DNA of 64,000 bases from Lachnoclostridium phytofermentans (GCF_000733755.1 NZ_JPOF01000002.1:62001-126000), one strand, 5' to 3'. Shown: positions 33,044 to 43,650, numbered from the stretch's first letter. Numbers and translations are program-made. The notes: generated by a model not told the origin, from the sequence alone.

Positions 33044-34477
33044 TTAAACCGTTCCATGCTTTTTGCTAGGGCGGCTCTCTCTCTTTGTGAATAGTATTTC
33101 AAATGCATAGATAACATGTTGTCTTACACTCTCAGGTGTTATTATGGCGTCTACATAACCACGTTTTGCTGCTGATTCTGTACTTTGTTGTGATTCTTTA
33201 TACTCCTTAGCTTTCTCTGCCTGTATTTCTTTGTTATCTTCATACATGATCTGTGCTGCAAGTTCAGCTTCCATCGTTCCAATTATAGAGCCTTCTAAAG
33301 CAAATACCATATCAGCACCAATATGTTTCGAGTTCATCGTTATGTATGCACTACCATAAGCTTTCTCTAAAATGACATTTACTTTTGGTACTGTTGCATT
33401 CGCAAAAGCATACGTTAATTTAGCTGCCGCGATAGCAATAGTACTTGCGTCATTCATCGTTGCACTATATCCTGATACATTCGTTAGGGTAAGTACTGGA
33501 ATCTGAAATGCATCACAGAACTTTATAAACTTCTCTGCTTTATAGCAACCTGCTGTAGATAATGATTCATCATATTTTTCTAATACATTACCATCTTCAT
33601 CTAGTAATGCATTACGATTTGCTATAGCCCCAACAGTCGCACCATTTAACTTAATAAATCCAGTAACCATATCCATAGCATATGCCTTTTTTACTTCTAC
33701 GAAAATACCATGATCTGATAAATCCTTCAGTGCAAACGTTGTATCACTGAGTTTTGAGGTAAAGGAGGTTAAGGCACGATTTAAGTCATCTGTACATTCC
33801 TCATAGGAAGCATCGTCTTCATTGTTTGACGGTAACATAACAACCAAGTTACGAATGCTGTTAAGTACAGATACTTCATCTGCTTCGACAAAATCAACAA
33901 CACCTGATTCAGCCATAAAAGAAGCTGTTGCAGTATCGCATTTAGTAGAATTGTTTCCTAGAATTGCATTTGGAGCATTTACAAATAATTTTGCGTTCTT
34001 CTCTTCCATGAAGACAAAGTCGCTTAACGAAGCGGATACAGCACTGCCTCCTCCGCAAGTACCAAAAATAGCAGTAATCTGTGGGATTACTCCGGATGCC
34101 AAGGTTTGTTTTAGATAAATATCTCCAAATCCAGCTAATGCGTCCGTTGCTTCCTGTAATCTTAAACCGGCACAATCAATTAATCCGATGACAGGTGCAC
34201 CAACCTTCATTGCAAGATCGTATAAATTTGATATTTTCTTTGCGTGCATTTCACCTATGGAACCGTTCATTGCTGTTACATCCTGGCTATAAATATAAAC
34301 AGGATTCCCATCAATAATTCCATAACCCGTGATAACACCATCGGATGGTACTTCTTTTTGTTGCAGGTTGAAATCAGTACTTCTTCTAGTAACCAAAGCA
34401 CCAACCTCAACAAAACTATTCTCGTCAAGCAAAGTGACAATCCTATCCCTTGCTGACAATTGTGATGTACTAGTCAT
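33044..34477 (-). CDS. mmdA: Acyl-CoA carboxyltransferase (MmdA / methylmalonyl-CoA decarboxylase alpha-like)
   Basis: A 477-aa carboxyltransferase of the crotonase-fold family (propionyl-CoA carboxylase beta, MmdA, 12S transcarboxylase). The N-terminal half has GEMHAKKISNLYDLAMKVGAPVIGLIDCAGLRLQEA and FGTCGGGSAVSASLSDFVFM; the C-terminal half repeats the fold with AFQIPVLTLTNVSGYSATM. It is somewhat shorter than typical MmdA (about 510-520). First gene of the operon, with GGAGG upstream. Together with the PycB-like gene it gives the operon two carboxyltransferases. Confidence 0.9.
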   Translation of the reverse strand: MTSTSQLSARDRIVTLLDENSFVEVGALVTRRSTDFNLQQKEVPSDGVITGYGIIDGNPVYIYSQDVTAMNGSIGEMHAKKISNLYDLAMKVGAPVIGLIDCAGLRLQEATDALAGFGDIYLKQTLASGVIPQITAIFGTCGGGSAVSASLSDFVFMEEKNAKLFVNAPNAILGNNSTKCDTATASFMAESGVVDFVEADEVSVLNSIRNLVVMLPSNNEDDASYEECTDDLNRALTSFTSKLSDTTFALKDLSDHGIFVEVKKAYAMDMVTGFIKLNGATVGAIANRNALLDEDGNVLEKYDESLSTAGCYKAEKFIKFCDAFQIPVLTLTNVSGYSATMNDASTIAIAAAKLTYAFANATVPKVNVILEKAYGSAYITMNSKHIGADMVFALEGSIIGTMEAELAAQIMYEDNKEIQAEKAKEYKESQQSTESAAKRGYVDAIITPESVRQHVIYAFEILFTKRESRPSKKHGTV

Positions 34478-34860
34478 ATTCAGGCCTCCATTTATTTAAT
34501 AGTTAAATCAATTTTTTGCCAATTACTATTATAGTCCTTACCTGTCAAACATGCAACCTTTATTCTCTTTTTTTGGTGTTTTCTATAATATATTGTACAT
34601 ATTTTTAATACTATTTGATTTTTTTTTGTTACATTTGACATACTCTAAAAAACTTACTTATACATTAATATTTTAGATATAATTCTTCAACTAACGCCTA
34701 TTTGAGATCTACAGTGACCTAAATTCAACAGTTTTTACAGAAATCAAAAATAGCAGAGATACATAAGGAGACTCTTTTATATTCTCCCTACTATCTCTGC
34801 TTTCATAAATTTTATTCTATATTGATTCTACTAAGTTTCGGCTAGACTCTTGTATTGTAA
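34478..34860. other. Gene-free region between recX and the decarboxylase operon
   Basis: About 380 bp, AT rich. It contains the recX-recA terminator at 34745-34801 and should carry the promoter of the decarboxylase operon, although I found no well-spaced hexamer pair. No credible open frame. Confidence 0.5.
34745..34801 (-). terminator. Intrinsic terminator of recA-recX
   Basis: Minus-strand AGCAGAGATA pairs with TATCTCTGCT, with an inner GGAGA/TCTCC pairing, followed by ATTTTTG. It lies 60 bp after the recX stop. Confidence 0.75.
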
Positions 34861-35505
34861 TTATCCTTCGTATTCTTCCGTTCGTAACACTTTTTGTATG
34901 GTATGATTGTGAAATCCTTTTCGATACAAAGAAGCAATTAACTTTTGTCTTTCTTCCTTGGAAAATTCGTCGATTGGCTTTCCTTTCCTTCGAATTATCC
35001 TTAGGATTGCCTCTTCTTCTAAATCTCTATCCTCCATTGACTCAGAAAAAGACTCCTTGAGTTCTTCATACGCTCTGTCAATATCAGATTGAGTAATCCC
35101 TTTTTGATATAAAGTATAGCTAAGCTGCCTCTTGCTTTTTGCTTGGTATCGACCCCTGATATAATTTAAAGTGTACCGATAATCGTCAAGATAATGAAAA
35201 CTCTTTACATAGGCGATTGCTTGAGTTACCACGTGTTCTGGAAACTCTTTCTCTCTTAGCTTCGTAGTTAATTCAAGTTCAGTTCGATCCATTCTTTCAA
35301 GTAAGGTTAACGCTTGCTTTTTTGCATATCTTAAAACTAGTTCGGTCTCTATCTTAAGTAGTAAGGTATCCGATATATTTTGACCAACTTCTAACGCAAG
35401 TTCTCTGTAATCCTTTCGATAAAGCCAAAATGCAGCCTCATCATTAAGAAAGATTCGTACTCTTACCTTATCCATTGGCTTAATTTCGGTCACTATGAAT
35501 TCCAT
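34861..35505 (-). CDS. recX: Regulatory protein RecX
   Basis: A 214-aa RecX family protein that binds RecA filaments and moderates recombinase activity. The three-helix repeats are recognisable by RYAKKQALTLLERMDRTELEL, FHYLDDYRYTLNYIRGRYQAKSKRQL and YRKGFHNHTIQKVL. It begins 3 bp after the recA stop, so translation is probably coupled, and it shares recA's SOS-type control region. Followed by a terminator. Confidence 0.93.
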   Translation of the reverse strand: MEFIVTEIKPMDKVRVRIFLNDEAAFWLYRKDYRELALEVGQNISDTLLLKIETELVLRYAKKQALTLLERMDRTELELTTKLREKEFPEHVVTQAIAYVKSFHYLDDYRYTLNYIRGRYQAKSKRQLSYTLYQKGITQSDIDRAYEELKESFSESMEDRDLEEEAILRIIRRKGKPIDEFSKEERQKLIASLYRKGFHNHTIQKVLRTEEYEG

Positions 35506-35508
35506 CGA

Positions 35509-36531
35509 TTACTCTTCTACCTTCTTCTTAATATCATTCTGAAGATTATATCTCTCTCTTACTTGCTCTTCTACCTCTTCAAGGATATGCGGGTTCTCCT
35601 TTAAGAATACCTTTGCATTCTCACGACCTTGACCAATCTTTGCGTCATTATAAGCATACCAAGCTCCACTCTTTACAATGATACCTTCATTCGCTGCTAA
35701 ATCTAGGATATCTCCTTCTCTTGAGATTCCCTGACCAAACATAATATCGAATTCTGCTTCCTTGAATGGTGGTGCAATCTTATTCTTTACAACCTTAATT
35801 CTAGTTCTGTTACCAACGATATCTCCACCAAGTTTCAATGCCTCAATTCTACGTACATCCAAACGAATCGAGGAATAGAATTTCAATGCACGACCACCAG
35901 TAGTTGTCTCTGGATTACCGAACATAACACCAACCTTTTCACGAAGTTGGTTAATAAAGATTACAATACAGTTTGACTTACTTATTACTGCTGTTAACTT
36001 ACGGAGTGCCTGTGACATTAATCTCGCCTGAAGACCAACATGAGAATCTCCCATATCACCATCTATCTCCGCCTTTGGTACTAATGCAGCAACAGAGTCA
36101 ACGATAACGATATCAACAGCACCAGAACGAACCATCGTCTCTGTAATCTCAAGTGCTTGCTCTCCGTTATCTGGCTGGGAAATATATAGGTTGTCAATAT
36201 CTACTCCAATATTCTTTGCATATACAGGATCGAGTGCATGCTCTGCATCAATAAAACCTGCAATACCACCTCTTTTTTGAACTTCAGCAACCATGTGAAG
36301 TGCCACGGTTGTCTTACCACTACTTTCTGGACCATATACCTCTACAATTCTTCCCTTTGGAATACCGCCAAGGCCTAATGCAATATCTAAACTAATGGAA
36401 CCTGTGGGAATAGTCTCGATATTCATATGAGCGCTTGTATCCCCCAGTTTCATTACAGATCCCTTACCATATTGCTTTTCTATCTGCGCAAGGGCAGATT
36501 CTAATGCTTTTATCTTATCCTCATTTGCCAT
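35509..36531 (-). CDS. recA: Recombinase RecA
   Basis: The strand-exchange ATPase and LexA co-protease. Walker [10 protein letters not shown], the L1/L2-flanking [19 protein letters not shown] and the MAW-like start [21 protein letters not shown] are all present. Two ATGs lie close together; the second (36531) is preferred because AAGGAG is eight bases upstream of it and only two from the first (36537). Length of 340 aa is normal. A LexA-like box and a promoter lie just upstream. Confidence 0.97.
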   Translation of the reverse strand: MANEDKIKALESALAQIEKQYGKGSVMKLGDTSAHMNIETIPTGSISLDIALGLGGIPKGRIVEVYGPESSGKTTVALHMVAEVQKRGGIAGFIDAEHALDPVYAKNIGVDIDNLYISQPDNGEQALEITETMVRSGAVDIVIVDSVAALVPKAEIDGDMGDSHVGLQARLMSQALRKLTAVISKSNCIVIFINQLREKVGVMFGNPETTTGGRALKFYSSIRLDVRRIEALKLGGDIVGNRTRIKVVKNKIAPPFKEAEFDIMFGQGISREGDILDLAANEGIIVKSGAWYAYNDAKIGQGRENAKVFLKENPHILEEVEEQVRERYNLQNDIKKKVEE

Positions 36532-36555
36532 TTTCATTTCTCCTTTTTTTCATAC

Positions 36556-36610
36556 CAAACATGTGTTCTTATTCTGTTATCATCTTATCTTATTCTAAGA
36601 TTTTTGTCAA
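36556..36610 (-). promoter_or_regulatory. recA promoter with LexA/DinR-like box
   Basis: Minus-strand TTGACA (36605-36610), a 17-bp spacer and TAAGAT (36582-36587). At 36556-36569 the minus strand reads AGAACACATGTTTG, which matches the Gram-positive LexA box GAAC-N4-GTTC with one mismatch in the right half. The box would lie near the transcription start, a classical repressor position. Confidence 0.65.
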
Positions 36611-36994
36611 TACCTTATCCCAAACAAATCATCTGTAACTAAAATCGCATTCTGAATTCTTATTTCTTATATAGAAGCAAAAATATCATTAATTCTTAGT
36701 GTCAGCTATAACACCAACGATACGAGTTTAGGCACTAGATCTAATAATAGTATACGAAAGCTTAGTTCACTTGTAAATAAGATAATCGAAAGGAAGGATT
36801 AGAAAAAAAATAGTAATTTTCAAACATTTGCACAATTTTCCTCTCGCAATATGTACTGTTAGGATTCTTCTTTGTATATTATTACTATGTAATCGGTAAA
36901 ATTTTTTCAACAACCCAATCAAGTAACTTCTTTCCATTACTATTCACAATTAGCTTCCATGCTGCGACTGTTTTTTTGAAGCAGCTAATGGCTC

Positions 36995-37060
36995 AAGTTT
37001 GTCGTTTCATAAACTTGGTGAGTGAAAGATTAAAAATCTTTCACTCTTAGTTCATGAATG
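36995..37060. repeat. Double-hairpin intergenic element, copy A
   Basis: AAGTTTG and AAACTT pair over a short loop, directly followed by a perfect second hairpin GAGTGAAAGATT-AAA-AATCTTTCACTC (37020-37046) and a tail TTAGTTCATGAATG. Two related copies occur at 43588 and 60715. Located between recA and the BFD-like gene. Confidence 0.65.
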
Positions 37061-37208
37061 AAACTATTACTTTTTGTGTACAATAGTATCGTAGTCCATT
37101 CGATAAGTATTATTCTATAGAATTTTTGAAGCACAAGGCTGTCTTAATTACTAAGAATAACATTTACAAATGGTGTTTATGAAAAGATAAAGAAGTAGAG
37201 GTAAGATT

Positions 37209-37385
37209 ATGAACGATGACGATATTATCTGCACATGTTATGATGTGACTGTAAAGGACATCAAAGATGCTTATGCAAATGGAGCTAAAACCTTAGAAGA
37301 GATTGAAGAAGCTACGAAAGCTGGTACACTTTGTGGCGCTTGCATCGGTGACATTGAAAGTCTTCTTGATAGTTTAAACAAATAA
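37209..37385 (+). CDS. BFD-like [2Fe-2S]-binding protein
   Basis: A 58-aa protein beginning MNDDDIICTCYDVTVKDI. Four cysteines are arranged as C8-x-C10 and C42-x2-C45 (CTCYDVT and GTLCGACIGDIE), the pattern of bacterioferritin-associated ferredoxin and related [2Fe-2S] domains that pass electrons or detect iron status. The ATG follows GAGGTAAGATT, a good ribosome site. No bacterioferritin gene is adjacent. It is convergent with the threonine ammonia-lyase gene, sharing a terminator. An ATTCTATAGAAT palindrome at 37112-37123 may mark its control region. Confidence 0.88.
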   Translation: MNDDDIICTCYDVTVKDIKDAYANGAKTLEEIEEATKAGTLCGACIGDIESLLDSLNK

Positions 37386-37404
37386 TAAGCATAAATTGCA
37401 CCAA

Positions 37405-37463
37405 AAAGGGCTGCAACAGAAGTGACCCAGTCGATTACTCGACCTCTTCTGTAGTAGCCCTTT
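37405..37463. terminator. Bidirectional terminator between convergent genes
   Basis: Outer arms AAAGGGCT and AGCCCTTT with inner pairings ACAGAAG/CTTCTGT and GTCGA/TCGAC form a long hairpin. It sits between the BFD-like gene (plus) and the threonine ammonia-lyase gene (minus). Confidence 0.75.
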
Positions 37464-37503
37464 ATTCATGACAAGTAAGACAATTACTGGCTCATCTTGA
37501 TTA

Positions 37504-38727
37504 TTAACTCATATAGGTACCTTTCGGTTGAATTAATTTAGGATTATATCCTTTTTTCTCTAACGCTTTTACTATAGCTTTTTTATGCTCATGACCGAAA
37601 GCTTCTAGCGTTATCACTAGTTCTACAGCAGTATTACGATTTATACTTACAAACTGGTTATGCTCTAATCGAATTACATTTCCCTGTTCTTTTGCAATCA
37701 CAGAAGCAACATTTACTAATTCACCTGGCTTATCTGGCAATTGAACAGAAACAGTAAATATCCTTCCTCTCTCAATTAATCCATGCTGTACAATCGAAGA
37801 CATCGTTATCACATCCATATTTCCACCACTAAGGATAGAAACTACCTTTTTACTAGATACCCCTAATTTCTTTAAGGCTGCTACGGTAAGTAATCCAGAG
37901 TTTTCTACAATCATCTTATGATTTTCTACCATATCAAGGAAGCTTACGATTAACTCTTTATCTTCCACTGTAATAATATCATCTACATTACTTTGTATGT
38001 ATGGAAAAATTACATCACCAGGTGTCTTTACAGCAGTACCATCCGCAATCGTGTCCACCCCAGGTAAGGTTACAACATGTCCAGCTTTTAAGGACTCTTG
38101 CATGCAATTTGCACCACTTGGCTCTACACCAATTACTTTAATATTGGGATTTAATAGTTTTACTAACGTAGATACCCCTGCAAGCAAGCCACCACCGCCA
38201 ACTGGGCATAAGATAATATCAACGGTTGGGAGTTCCTTGATAATTTCCATTGCAATGCTACCTTGTCCGGTTGCAACTACTTCATCATTAAAGGGATGAA
38301 TAAACGTATACCCATGTTCCTTGGCGAGTTCAAGTGCATGCTGGCATGCCTCATCATACACGTTACCATATAGAATTACTTCTGCACCATAACTTTTGGT
38401 ACGATTCACTTTGATTAATGGTGTTGTAGTTGGCATTACAATCACTGCTTTTGCACCATAAATTTTTGCTGCATAAGCAACTCCTTGCGCATGGTTCCCA
38501 GCAGATGCAGTAATTAAGCCTTTTTTTCTTTCTTCTTCGGATAAGGTACTAATCTTGTAATATGCACCTCTTACCTTATATGCGCCGGTAAATTGCATAT
38601 TCTCAGGCTTTAAATACACCTTGTTCCCTGTCATTTCTGAAAAATAATCACTGTACACAAGCTTTGTACGGTTGGTTACTTTTATGACCGCTTCACTGGC
38701 TTCTTCGAATTTTTCCAATGTCATCAT
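37504..38727 (-). CDS. ilvA: Threonine ammonia-lyase
   Basis: A PLP enzyme converting threonine to 2-oxobutyrate and ammonia. The PLP lysine is Lys51 in FTGAYKVRGAYY, SAGNHAQGVAYAA is the substrate-binding asparagine loop, and VGGGGLLAGV binds the PLP phosphate. A C-terminal ACT-like domain (about residues 325-407) contains VSVQLPDKPGELVNVASVIAKEQ. The one-ACT-domain form of 407 aa may serve isoleucine biosynthesis or threonine catabolism (TdcB-like); context does not decide. ATG with GGAG nine bases upstream. Confidence 0.92.
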   Translation of the reverse strand: MMTLEKFEEASEAVIKVTNRTKLVYSDYFSEMTGNKVYLKPENMQFTGAYKVRGAYYKISTLSEEERKKGLITASAGNHAQGVAYAAKIYGAKAVIVMPTTTPLIKVNRTKSYGAEVILYGNVYDEACQHALELAKEHGYTFIHPFNDEVVATGQGSIAMEIIKELPTVDIILCPVGGGGLLAGVSTLVKLLNPNIKVIGVEPSGANCMQESLKAGHVVTLPGVDTIADGTAVKTPGDVIFPYIQSNVDDIITVEDKELIVSFLDMVENHKMIVENSGLLTVAALKKLGVSSKKVVSILSGGNMDVITMSSIVQHGLIERGRIFTVSVQLPDKPGELVNVASVIAKEQGNVIRLEHNQFVSINRNTAVELVITLEAFGHEHKKAIVKALEKKGYNPKLIQPKGTYMS

Positions 38728-38825
38728 CGTTATGCTCTCCTTCTATACAGATTCCTTTTCTAATATTACTTTATTACTTACGCTTTTAAAACATCTATAG
38801 GCTTCCTATTATGGGTACCTAGCTG

Positions 38826-38855
38826 AAACGACAACTTGTCACCAAGTTGTCGTTT
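38826..38855 (-). terminator. Perfect hairpin downstream of ftsY
   Basis: Perfect 13-bp arms AAACGACAACTTG and CAAGTTGTCGTTT around a 4-nt loop, 19 bp past the ftsY stop. The minus-strand T tract is only TTT, so it may be a terminator or an RNA 3'-end stabiliser. It resembles part of the element at 36995. Confidence 0.6.
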
Positions 38856-38873
38856 ACTTTCTAACTCTTAAAC

Positions 38874-39806
38874 TTAATTATTGTCTACTGCAAATAATGC
38901 TTTCACGAAGTCATCTGGATTAAACTTTTGCAAATCATCAATCTGCTCTCCAACACCAATATATTTTACCGGTATCTTTAACTCGGATTGAATGGCAATT
39001 GCAATACCACCTTTTGCAGTACCGTCTAACTTGGTAAGGACGATACCAGTAATGTCTGCCACTTCATTAAATTGCTTTGCTTGAGCTAATGCATTCTGTC
39101 CTGTAGTACCATCTAATACTACAAGAGTTTCACGAAATGCACCCGGATATTCTCTCTCAATCACTCGATCAATTTTTCGAAGTTCTTCCATTAGGTTCTT
39201 CTTGTTGTGTAAACGTCCTGCGGTATCACAGATTAGGATATCTACATTACGTGATTTCGCTGCTGTTACGGCATCAAAGATAACTGCTGCTGGATCAGAG
39301 CCTTCCTTTTGCGCTATGATATCAACATGAGCTCTGTTCGCCCATTCGGTTAACTGTTCTATTGCTGCAGCTCGGAAGGTATCTGCTGCTGCAACCATGA
39401 CCTTTTTCCCATCGTCTTTTAATTGACCTGCTAATTTTCCAACACTGGTTGTTTTACCAACACCATTCACACCAATTAATAATACAACTGATTTATGATT
39501 TTCAAACTCGTAAGCATCCTCTGGTAAGCTCATCTGTTCTCTCATACTTGCCATTAGTAACTCACGGCACTCACTTGGCTCTTTTATTTTATTTTCTTTT
39601 ACCTTATTTTTAAGATTTTCAATAATAGCGGTTGTTGCATTAATCCCTAGATCAGCCATAATCAATGTTTCTTCTAATTCTTCATAGAAATCATCATCAA
39701 TATTTGATGAACCCGTGAAAATCGACTCTATACTAGAAATTACATTATTTCTGGTCTTCGCCAAACCAGAAGCTAAACGACTAAAAAAACCTTTCTTTTC
39801 TCCCAA
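38874..39806 (-). CDS. ftsY: SRP receptor FtsY
   Basis: The GTPase receptor that docks SRP-ribosome complexes at the membrane. NG-domain motifs: GVNGVGKTTSVGKLAGQL, CDTAGRLHNKKNLMEEL and TKLDGTAKGGIAIA. It has only a short N-terminal extension, as usual for Firmicutes. The annotated-length frame begins with GTG at 39815, but that GTG is part of the AGAGGTG ribosome site; TTG at 39806 (product MGEKKGFFSRL) is the better start. It follows smc, with a hairpin between, in the common rnc-smc-ftsY order. Confidence 0.95.
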   Translation of the reverse strand: MGEKKGFFSRLASGLAKTRNNVISSIESIFTGSSNIDDDFYEELEETLIMADLGINATTAIIENLKNKVKENKIKEPSECRELLMASMREQMSLPEDAYEFENHKSVVLLIGVNGVGKTTSVGKLAGQLKDDGKKVMVAAADTFRAAAIEQLTEWANRAHVDIIAQKEGSDPAAVIFDAVTAAKSRNVDILICDTAGRLHNKKNLMEELRKIDRVIEREYPGAFRETLVVLDGTTGQNALAQAKQFNEVADITGIVLTKLDGTAKGGIAIAIQSELKIPVKYIGVGEQIDDLQKFNPDDFVKALFAVDNN

Positions 39807-39946
39807 AGCATTCACCTCTAATCAACATTTCTTGCTGTAACTCAACCTTCCTTTAGATATTTTACAACAAATACGTACTTTTTATGATATTTCTTTTTTA
39901 TAATTCTGTCAACACCAAAGTGGATATGTCAACACAAAACTTCCAC

Positions 39947-40007
39947 AGTGTGAGGCTAGAAGTTCTTATGCTCTGTATTATAGAGTATAAGAACTTCTCC
40001 TCACACT
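39947..40007 (-). terminator. Long hairpin at the smc stop codon
   Basis: Outer arms AGTGTGAGG and CCTCACACT with inner AAGTTCTTAT/ATAAGAACTT and CTCT/AGAG pairings. The right arm overlaps the smc stop by two bases. The minus-strand T tract is weak (AAGTTTTG), so read-through into ftsY is likely. Confidence 0.65.
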
Positions 40008-43000
40008 AACTATCTAAATTTTCTTCAATAAGACTCACACTTACCAATGTAGAAACACCTTTTTCCTGCATGGTAATACCATATAGCACATCAGCCGCTG
40101 CCATTGTACCTCTACGGTGTGTAATAATGATAAACTGCGTGTCTTTCGTAAGTTTGTGGAGGTAGTTCGCAAATCGTTTTACATTCGAGTCATCAAGCGC
40201 CGCCTCAATCTCATCTAGAAGACAAAATGGAGAAGGTTTTAAGTTCTGAATCGCAAATAATAAAGAGATTGCAGTAAGTGCCTTTTCACCACCAGATAAC
40301 TGCATCATATTTTGCAATTTCTTTCCTGGCGGCTGTGCAATAATTCGGATTCCGGCTTCTAGGATATCCTCATCCTCGGTAAGCTCTAGTGTTCCTTTAC
40401 CACCACCGAAAAGTTCCTTAAATACAATATCAAATTGCTCTTTAATATCAGTAAACTTTTCTTCAAACTGCCTTCGCATTTCTTCATCAAGCTCAGTAAT
40501 AATACCTTGGAGAGTTTCTTCTGCTGCAATTAAGTCTGCTTTTTGTGTCGTTAAAAACTCATAACGCTCGGAAAGATTCTTATAATCTTCAATAGCATTG
40601 ACGTTAACATCACCTAAGGATTTAATACTATTCTTAAGCTCTGCAATACCTTTTTTATTTGTAACAGGATTGCTTAGATCAACCTCCTGATACTCTACGG
40701 CTGTGCTAACTGTCAATTCATATTCTTCCCACATATAGCTAATTTGTGCATCCAAAACTTCGGATAATTTTTCCTTTTGATTTTGAAGACGATATGCTTC
40801 CTTATCAAGGATACCAAGACGATTTTGTAGCTCTTCTCTTTCTGTAACAAATTTCTTATGATTTTGGCTCATGAGCTCTTTTTTTTCACTTGCCTTAGTA
40901 ATCTGCTCTATAAGAATGCGAAGCTGTTCTAATTCCTCTTGTTTTTTCTGTAAATTAATCGAAATCTGTGCATCACGCTGCTTTTTTTCTTCTGCCCTGT
41001 TTTTAGCTTCACTTCGTAAGTCTTGTTCCTCTAATTCAAGTGTTTCAAGATCACGACGTACACGGCGCATATTTTCTAACACATATTGTATGCTTTGTTC
41101 AAGATTTGAGGACTCTACTAGAATGGTAGAAGCTTCTTCCTGGGAGCTTTGCTTTGTCATTCGCTCCTTTACAAGAATTTGATTGCACTCTTCGATTCTT
41201 TGTTCTTTTTCTTTACTTATTCGGTCATTGTTTATTAAGGAATTCTTAAGATTGTCCATGTTAACCTTAAGTTCTTTATTCTGTTCTTCTATTAGCTTTA
41301 GTTCATTCACAAACTCCAGGTAAGTATGGTGCATTCCATCCATCTTCTCCTGCTCTTGTCTTTGATTCAATTTTGCTGTATTTGCTTCTACCGACAATTG
41401 AGAAAGCTTCTTTTGGTTAGCCTCAATTGTCTCTCTCATTGAAAATCGTTGTTCCTTGTAGGAAAGGATATCCTCATTCAATTTCGCAACTTCATTTTTA
41501 AGAGTAAGTACACTAACTTCTAACTCCTCAATCTCCCTACGACGGGATAATAAATTACTGGAGTTTTTATATGCACCACCGGAGAGAGATCCACCTGGAT
41601 TTAATTGCTCTCCTTCAAGCGTTACAATTCGCAAATTATACTTAAACTTTTTTGATAACGCTATCGCATGGTCAATGTGATCAACAATATAAGTTCTTCC
41701 CAGTAAATACTTTAATAGACCATCAAATCTACTCTCTGCTTTCACCAGAGAACTCGCAATCCCAATTACTCCTGGCTCTTTTAAAACCTGTTCATTTGTA
41801 GAAATATTTCCCTGAATACTAGTTAATGGTAAGAAGGTAGCTCGTCCATGCTTTCCGCGCTTTAAGAACTCAATTAGCTTCTTCGCCGTATCCTCGTTAT
41901 CGGTTACAATGTTTTGGATATTACCACCAAGTGCTGTTTCAATTGCCGTTTCGAAATTCTTGTCCACTTTAACAATGTCAGCAACAACACCAACGATACC
42001 CGGAACTTGTTCTTTTTGCTCCATAATACGACGAATGCTATTACCATATCCATCATATCGTTCTGTCATATTCTTAAGGGAATCCAGTTTCGCATTCATA
42101 GATAAATACGTTTGATTCTTTTGAGTGGAAGTCGCAACCCCTTGATCAATTTTCTTTTGAAGTTCTTCGATTTGTCTAACTAGATTTTGATTGTCCGAAG
42201 TGACGTCATCTATCTGTTCCATAATATGAGCAGCATTTGATTTTAATTCCTCTAATCGAAAACTTAGAGAAGATTCCTCACTTTTTATCTTTAGAATTTT
42301 TTGATTAATCTCAGCTTTTTTGATTGAGTTTTGCTCACTTATGGTTTCATAACGCTGTAGATTCGTCTTTATGTTCGAATTATCATTTAAGATTCGAAAG
42401 ATTTCATTGTTACAGGATTCAATCTCTCTCGTAAACTCCTGGATACGTTCCTCAATATGAAGCATTGCTTCACTGCTTCTTGATTTCTTATCCTCTAGTC
42501 CTCGTAATTTCTCATCAATCTCCTGTTTCTCTTTTCGATAACCCTCTAATTCGTTAAGCTTTTTTTGTGCATTTGCTTTTATAGAATCAATTCGTGATTG
42601 AAATGAATTTTCATTCTGTGCTATGGAAGCAATCTGCTCTTTTAGAACTTTGATTTCTCCATCCGTCTTTTCGATGCTTAGTTGTAATTCATTTCTACTA
42701 GATTTTGCTTGTTCTAGCTCTTCTCCTAACTGTTCTAAATCTTCTTCTAGCTTTTCATACTCAGCTTTAATTTTCTCAAATGAATCCTTCGTTTGATTAA
42801 AATCTTCTGTCACAATCTGTGATTTATTATCTACTTCAATCTTTAATTGATTGTTTTTCTCATATTCAATTAAAAACTGATTTACTTCTAATTTCTTAAG
42901 CTGTTCCTTTAGGCGTAAATATTCCCTTGCTACCTCTGATTGCTTCGCAAGTGGTCCAATCTGTCTTTCAATTTCCGAGATAATATCAGAAACACGAGAA

Positions 43001-43563
43001 AGATTTAAACGTTCCGCTTCTAAATCACGCTCAGCTAACGCTTTTCTTTTTTTAAACTTTACAATACCCGCTGCTTCATCAAAAAGCTCTCGCCTCTCCT
43101 CTGGTTTTCCACTTAAAATCTTATCGATTTGTCCCTGTCCAATGATAGAATAGCCTTCTTTGCCAATACCGGTATCCATAAAAAGCTCTTGTACGTCACG
43201 TAATCTGCAGTTCGAGCCATTGATCATGTACTCACTTTCACCAGACCGATAGACACGTCTTGATACAGTTACCTCTTCGTATTCAATTGGTAATTTATGA
43301 TCGGAATTGTCAAGGGTAATTGCAACATAGGCAAACCCTAAAGATTTTCTCATCTGAGTACCAGAAAATATAACATCCTGCATATTAGCGCCACGAAGCT
43401 GTTTTGCACTCTGCTCACCCAAAACCCAACGTACCGCATCTGCAACATTACTTTTTCCACTACCATTTGGTCCAACAATACCAGTAATTCCATTGTTAAA
43501 TTGAAAAGTTATTTTATTTGCAAACGATTTAAATCCATGAACCTCAATACTTTTTAAATACAT
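40006..43563 (-). CDS. smc: Chromosome segregation ATPase SMC
   Basis: The SMC subunit of bacterial condensin, which loops and compacts DNA. Walker [10 protein letters not shown] is near the N-terminus, two long coiled coils flank a hinge at about residues 510-670 (with [14 protein letters not shown] and [11 protein letters not shown]), and the C-terminal head has signature [17 protein letters not shown] and Walker [14 protein letters not shown]. Length about 1185 aa is normal. The ATG at 43563 ([10 protein letters not shown]) has GAGGG upstream and is preferred over that at 43575. Confidence 0.97.
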   Translation of the reverse strand: MYLKSIEVHGFKSFANKITFQFNNGITGIVGPNGSGKSNVADAVRWVLGEQSAKQLRGANMQDVIFSGTQMRKSLGFAYVAITLDNSDHKLPIEYEEVTVSRRVYRSGESEYMINGSNCRLRDVQELFMDTGIGKEGYSIIGQGQIDKILSGKPEERRELFDEAAGIVKFKKRKALAERDLEAERLNLSRVSDIISEIERQIGPLAKQSEVAREYLRLKEQLKKLEVNQFLIEYEKNNQLKIEVDNKSQIVTEDFNQTKDSFEKIKAEYEKLEEDLEQLGEELEQAKSSRNELQLSIEKTDGEIKVLKEQIASIAQNENSFQSRIDSIKANAQKKLNELEGYRKEKQEIDEKLRGLEDKKSRSSEAMLHIEERIQEFTREIESCNNEIFRILNDNSNIKTNLQRYETISEQNSIKKAEINQKILKIKSEESSLSFRLEELKSNAAHIMEQIDDVTSDNQNLVRQIEELQKKIDQGVATSTQKNQTYLSMNAKLDSLKNMTERYDGYGNSIRRIMEQKEQVPGIVGVVADIVKVDKNFETAIETALGGNIQNIVTDNEDTAKKLIEFLKRGKHGRATFLPLTSIQGNISTNEQVLKEPGVIGIASSLVKAESRFDGLLKYLLGRTYIVDHIDHAIALSKKFKYNLRIVTLEGEQLNPGGSLSGGAYKNSSNLLSRRREIEELEVSVLTLKNEVAKLNEDILSYKEQRFSMRETIEANQKKLSQLSVEANTAKLNQRQEQEKMDGMHHTYLEFVNELKLIEEQNKELKVNMDNLKNSLINNDRISKEKEQRIEECNQILVKERMTKQSSQEEASTILVESSNLEQSIQYVLENMRRVRRDLETLELEEQDLRSEAKNRAEEKKQRDAQISINLQKKQEELEQLRILIEQITKASEKKELMSQNHKKFVTEREELQNRLGILDKEAYRLQNQKEKLSEVLDAQISYMWEEYELTVSTAVEYQEVDLSNPVTNKKGIAELKNSIKSLGDVNVNAIEDYKNLSERYEFLTTQKADLIAAEETLQGIITELDEEMRRQFEEKFTDIKEQFDIVFKELFGGGKGTLELTEDEDILEAGIRIIAQPPGKKLQNMMQLSGGEKALTAISLLFAIQNLKPSPFCLLDEIEAALDDSNVKRFANYLHKLTKDTQFIIITHRRGTMAAADVLYGITMQEKGVSTLVSVSLIEENLDS

Positions 43564-43587
43564 TATTTCCCTCATTTCCGCGCTGCT

Positions 43588-43650
43588 AAGTTTGTGCTCG
43601 TAGTGCAGTTACAAACTTGCTGAGTGAAAAAGTTTTCTTCCACTCTTACT
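43588..43650. repeat. Double-hairpin intergenic element, copy B
   Basis: AAGTTTGT and ACAAACTT pair over a 15-nt loop, followed by CTGAGTGAAAAAG and a weaker closing CCACTC. The element fills the gap between rnc and smc, and its right end contributes the rnc stop codon region. Same order and sequence as the copies at 36995 and 60715. Confidence 0.65.
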
